In this document: in pieces, positions 63,200 to 64,000 of the stretch | Layout of the letters: every line of letters starts with the position of its first letter | How positions within the stretch are numbered: position 1 is the stretch's first letter | From: Methylomonas sp. | GTDB taxonomy: Bacteria > Pseudomonadota > Gammaproteobacteria > Methylococcales > Methylomonadaceae | DNA: 64,000 nt | Reading direction: 5' to 3' | NCBI RefSeq assembly: GCF_023228165.1 | Contig: NZ_JALOBS010000002.1 | Span: 214,581-278,580 of the forward strand | Translations under genes and position numbers: made by a program | Notes under the pieces: model-generated | Seen by the model: only the letters and a program-made list of their open reading frames with translations | Database searches by the model: none | What the model was told of the DNA's origin: nothing

Positions 63200-63640
63200 T
63201 TAAATCTTAAGCAGCTTTTTTGTTCTGGATAATCCCCTCTGTGTTAGGTTTATGGTGAGCTTCGGCCTTATCAGGATTAAGGTGAACAGCTTGGACTCTT
63301 TGCCAATTTCGGGTAGTGCCGGTCCATCGCCGTGGGTTTTGAGCACGAGCCGCCGCGTTTTAAGACGACCGATGGTAACGCCTTGTTTTTGTAAGCCATC
63401 GGCTAGGCGATGCGAACCAAAGCATTGCTTGTTGTCGATAAAAATCTGCTTTTCTGTTTCGGCTATTTTTCGATCTTGTTGATCTTTAGCGCTGTCTTTA
63501 GGGGCTTTTAACCAATCGTAATAAGCGCTGGTACTTACCTGCATCACTCGACACAGCACGGTCACTGGATACGTCTTCTGTTGCTCTCGAATAAACCCGT
63601 ACTTTACTTGTGCCCCTTGGGTATTCGGTTTCTTTCGCAA
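63200..63640 (-). pseudogene. IS3-family OrfB, internally deleted
   Basis: The 146-residue frame starts with the N-terminal part of an IS3 OrfB: KYGFIREQQKTYPVTVLCRVMQVSTSAYYDWLK, then CFGSHRLADGLQKQGVTIGR. It then jumps to unrelated-looking sequence ending at the left end of the element. The DDE integrase domain is absent, so the copy cannot transpose alone. It lies in the +1 frame relative to OrfA. Confidence 0.75.
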
Positions 63641-63941
63641 AGAAGATGGCCGCCTTTTTTAATATTTCGCGCTCCATCCGCAACTGTTCATTTTCCTTGC
63701 GTAAGTGCATCAATTCGTCATGCTCTCCCAAGTTCACGTTGGGCTTTTTCAGGATTGAATTCATTGCCGTGGGCTTGCGTTCCGCCCCAACCCAGCGTCC
63801 CATCTCACTTAGCGATACACCCAAATGATCGGCTGCTTGCTGCTGACTGTAGCCTTTCTCCAAAACCTGTTTCGCGGCATCTTGCTTGAAGTTAAAACTA
63901 TATTTGGGTCGATTGTGTCTTTTCTCGTTACTCATGGTCAC
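63498..63941 (-). CDS. IS3-family transposase OrfA
   Basis: The 147-residue frame has an HTH region (KQDAAKQVLEKGYSQQQAADHLGVSLSEMGRWV) and a leucine-zipper coiled coil (ELMHLRKENEQLRMEREILKKAAIFFAKE), the usual OrfA plan. Beyond about residue 105 it reads OrfB codons in the wrong frame, so OrfA function likely ends there or passes to OrfB by frameshift. An alternative start is the ATG at 63935. Confidence 0.82.
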   Translation of the reverse strand: MTMSNEKRHNRPKYSFNFKQDAAKQVLEKGYSQQQAADHLGVSLSEMGRWVGAERKPTAMNSILKKPNVNLGEHDELMHLRKENEQLRMEREILKKAAIFFAKETEYPRGTSKVRVYSRATEDVSSDRAVSSDAGKYQRLLRLVKSP

Positions 63942-64000
63942 CTCTCATAGCATTATAAATTCTGCCTTTCGAAGTGTCCGGGTTCATTAAACCATTTCAC

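Larger units (their letters stand above)
63128..63994. mobile_element. Decayed IS3-family insertion sequence
   Basis: Imperfect terminal inverted repeats are seen: TGGTCAACAAAAACCGGACAC from 63128 and, on the minus strand from 63994, TGGTTTAATGAACCCGGACAC (15 of 21 identical). They enclose an OrfA/OrfB pair on the minus strand. At 867 bases it is far shorter than an intact IS3 (about 1.2-1.5 kb), and the integrase core is missing. No clear target duplication was found. Confidence 0.65.

Noticed and set aside
1..64000. tRNA or rRNA genes
   Set aside because: I looked through the intergenic stretches for TPsiC-loop (GTTCGANTC-like) motifs with acceptor stems and saw no convincing cloverleaf; a tRNAscan run would settle it.

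Overview
The window reads as chromosome of a gammaproteobacterium of moderate GC, most likely a type I methanotroph (Methylococcales). No pmo, mxa or rRNA gene is present, so this rests on context: an OprC-like copper receptor, a membrane-anchored cupredoxin with a Met/His-rich N-terminus, a hopanoid-type RND transporter, two VPLPA-type PEP-CTERM proteins, sugar-phosphate enzymes suited to a RuMP cycle (fba, pgi), and gammaproteobacterial gene orders (pilB-pilC-pilD-coaE-zapD-yacG).

Layout. 1-8.2 kb: 5' part of tex, a small membrane peptide, then a + strand run of polyphosphate:AMP phosphotransferase, a complete TRAP transporter (T, P, Q and M components), a SirB2 protein, and an RlpA-like protein behind a structured leader. 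8.2-15.2 kb: a BI-1 membrane protein, a truncated haemoglobin/metallopeptidase/thioredoxin cluster, a 1118-residue ligand-binding/PAS/GGDEF/EAL/BLUF fusion, and threonine aldolase. 15.2-22.5 kb is the most accessory stretch: glycine-zipper proteins (one frameshifted), small membrane peptides, an OprC-like receptor, a NIF3-like protein, and an AT-rich two-gene unit (soluble protein plus four-helix membrane protein) laid out like RexA-RexB exclusion genes. 22.5-39.1 kb is core: fba, pilU, a PP-loop/TusA pair, argJ, a Nudix/ThiE-like fusion, yacG-zapD-coaE-pilD-pilC-pilB, and receiver, HDOD-GAF and valS genes. 39.2-44.1 kb: membrane proteins, a cupredoxin, another periplasmic membrane-anchored protein, and pgi. 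44.1-48.3 kb: a cohesin-like PEP-CTERM protein next to a pentahaem cytochrome ending in a dockerin-like module, and a second PEP-CTERM gene with a leader shaped like a c-di-GMP-I riboswitch. 48.8-62.9 kb: uppP, a Ca/Na exchanger, an HpnN-like RND protein, motAB, a membrane HExxH protein, and a TetR-controlled tripartite RND pump with a perfect operator palindrome. 62.9-64 kb: a gene fragment and a decayed IS3-family element.

Best candidates for undescribed biology: (1) the cohesin-like anchor with its dockerin-tailed cytochrome, (2) the RexAB-like pair, (3) the cytoplasmic ligand-binding/BLUF c-di-GMP protein with altered catalytic motifs, and (4) the two leader RNAs. All functional statements rest on reading the sequence and on family knowledge; no database search was run. 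Small-gene starts and most regulatory calls are inference.
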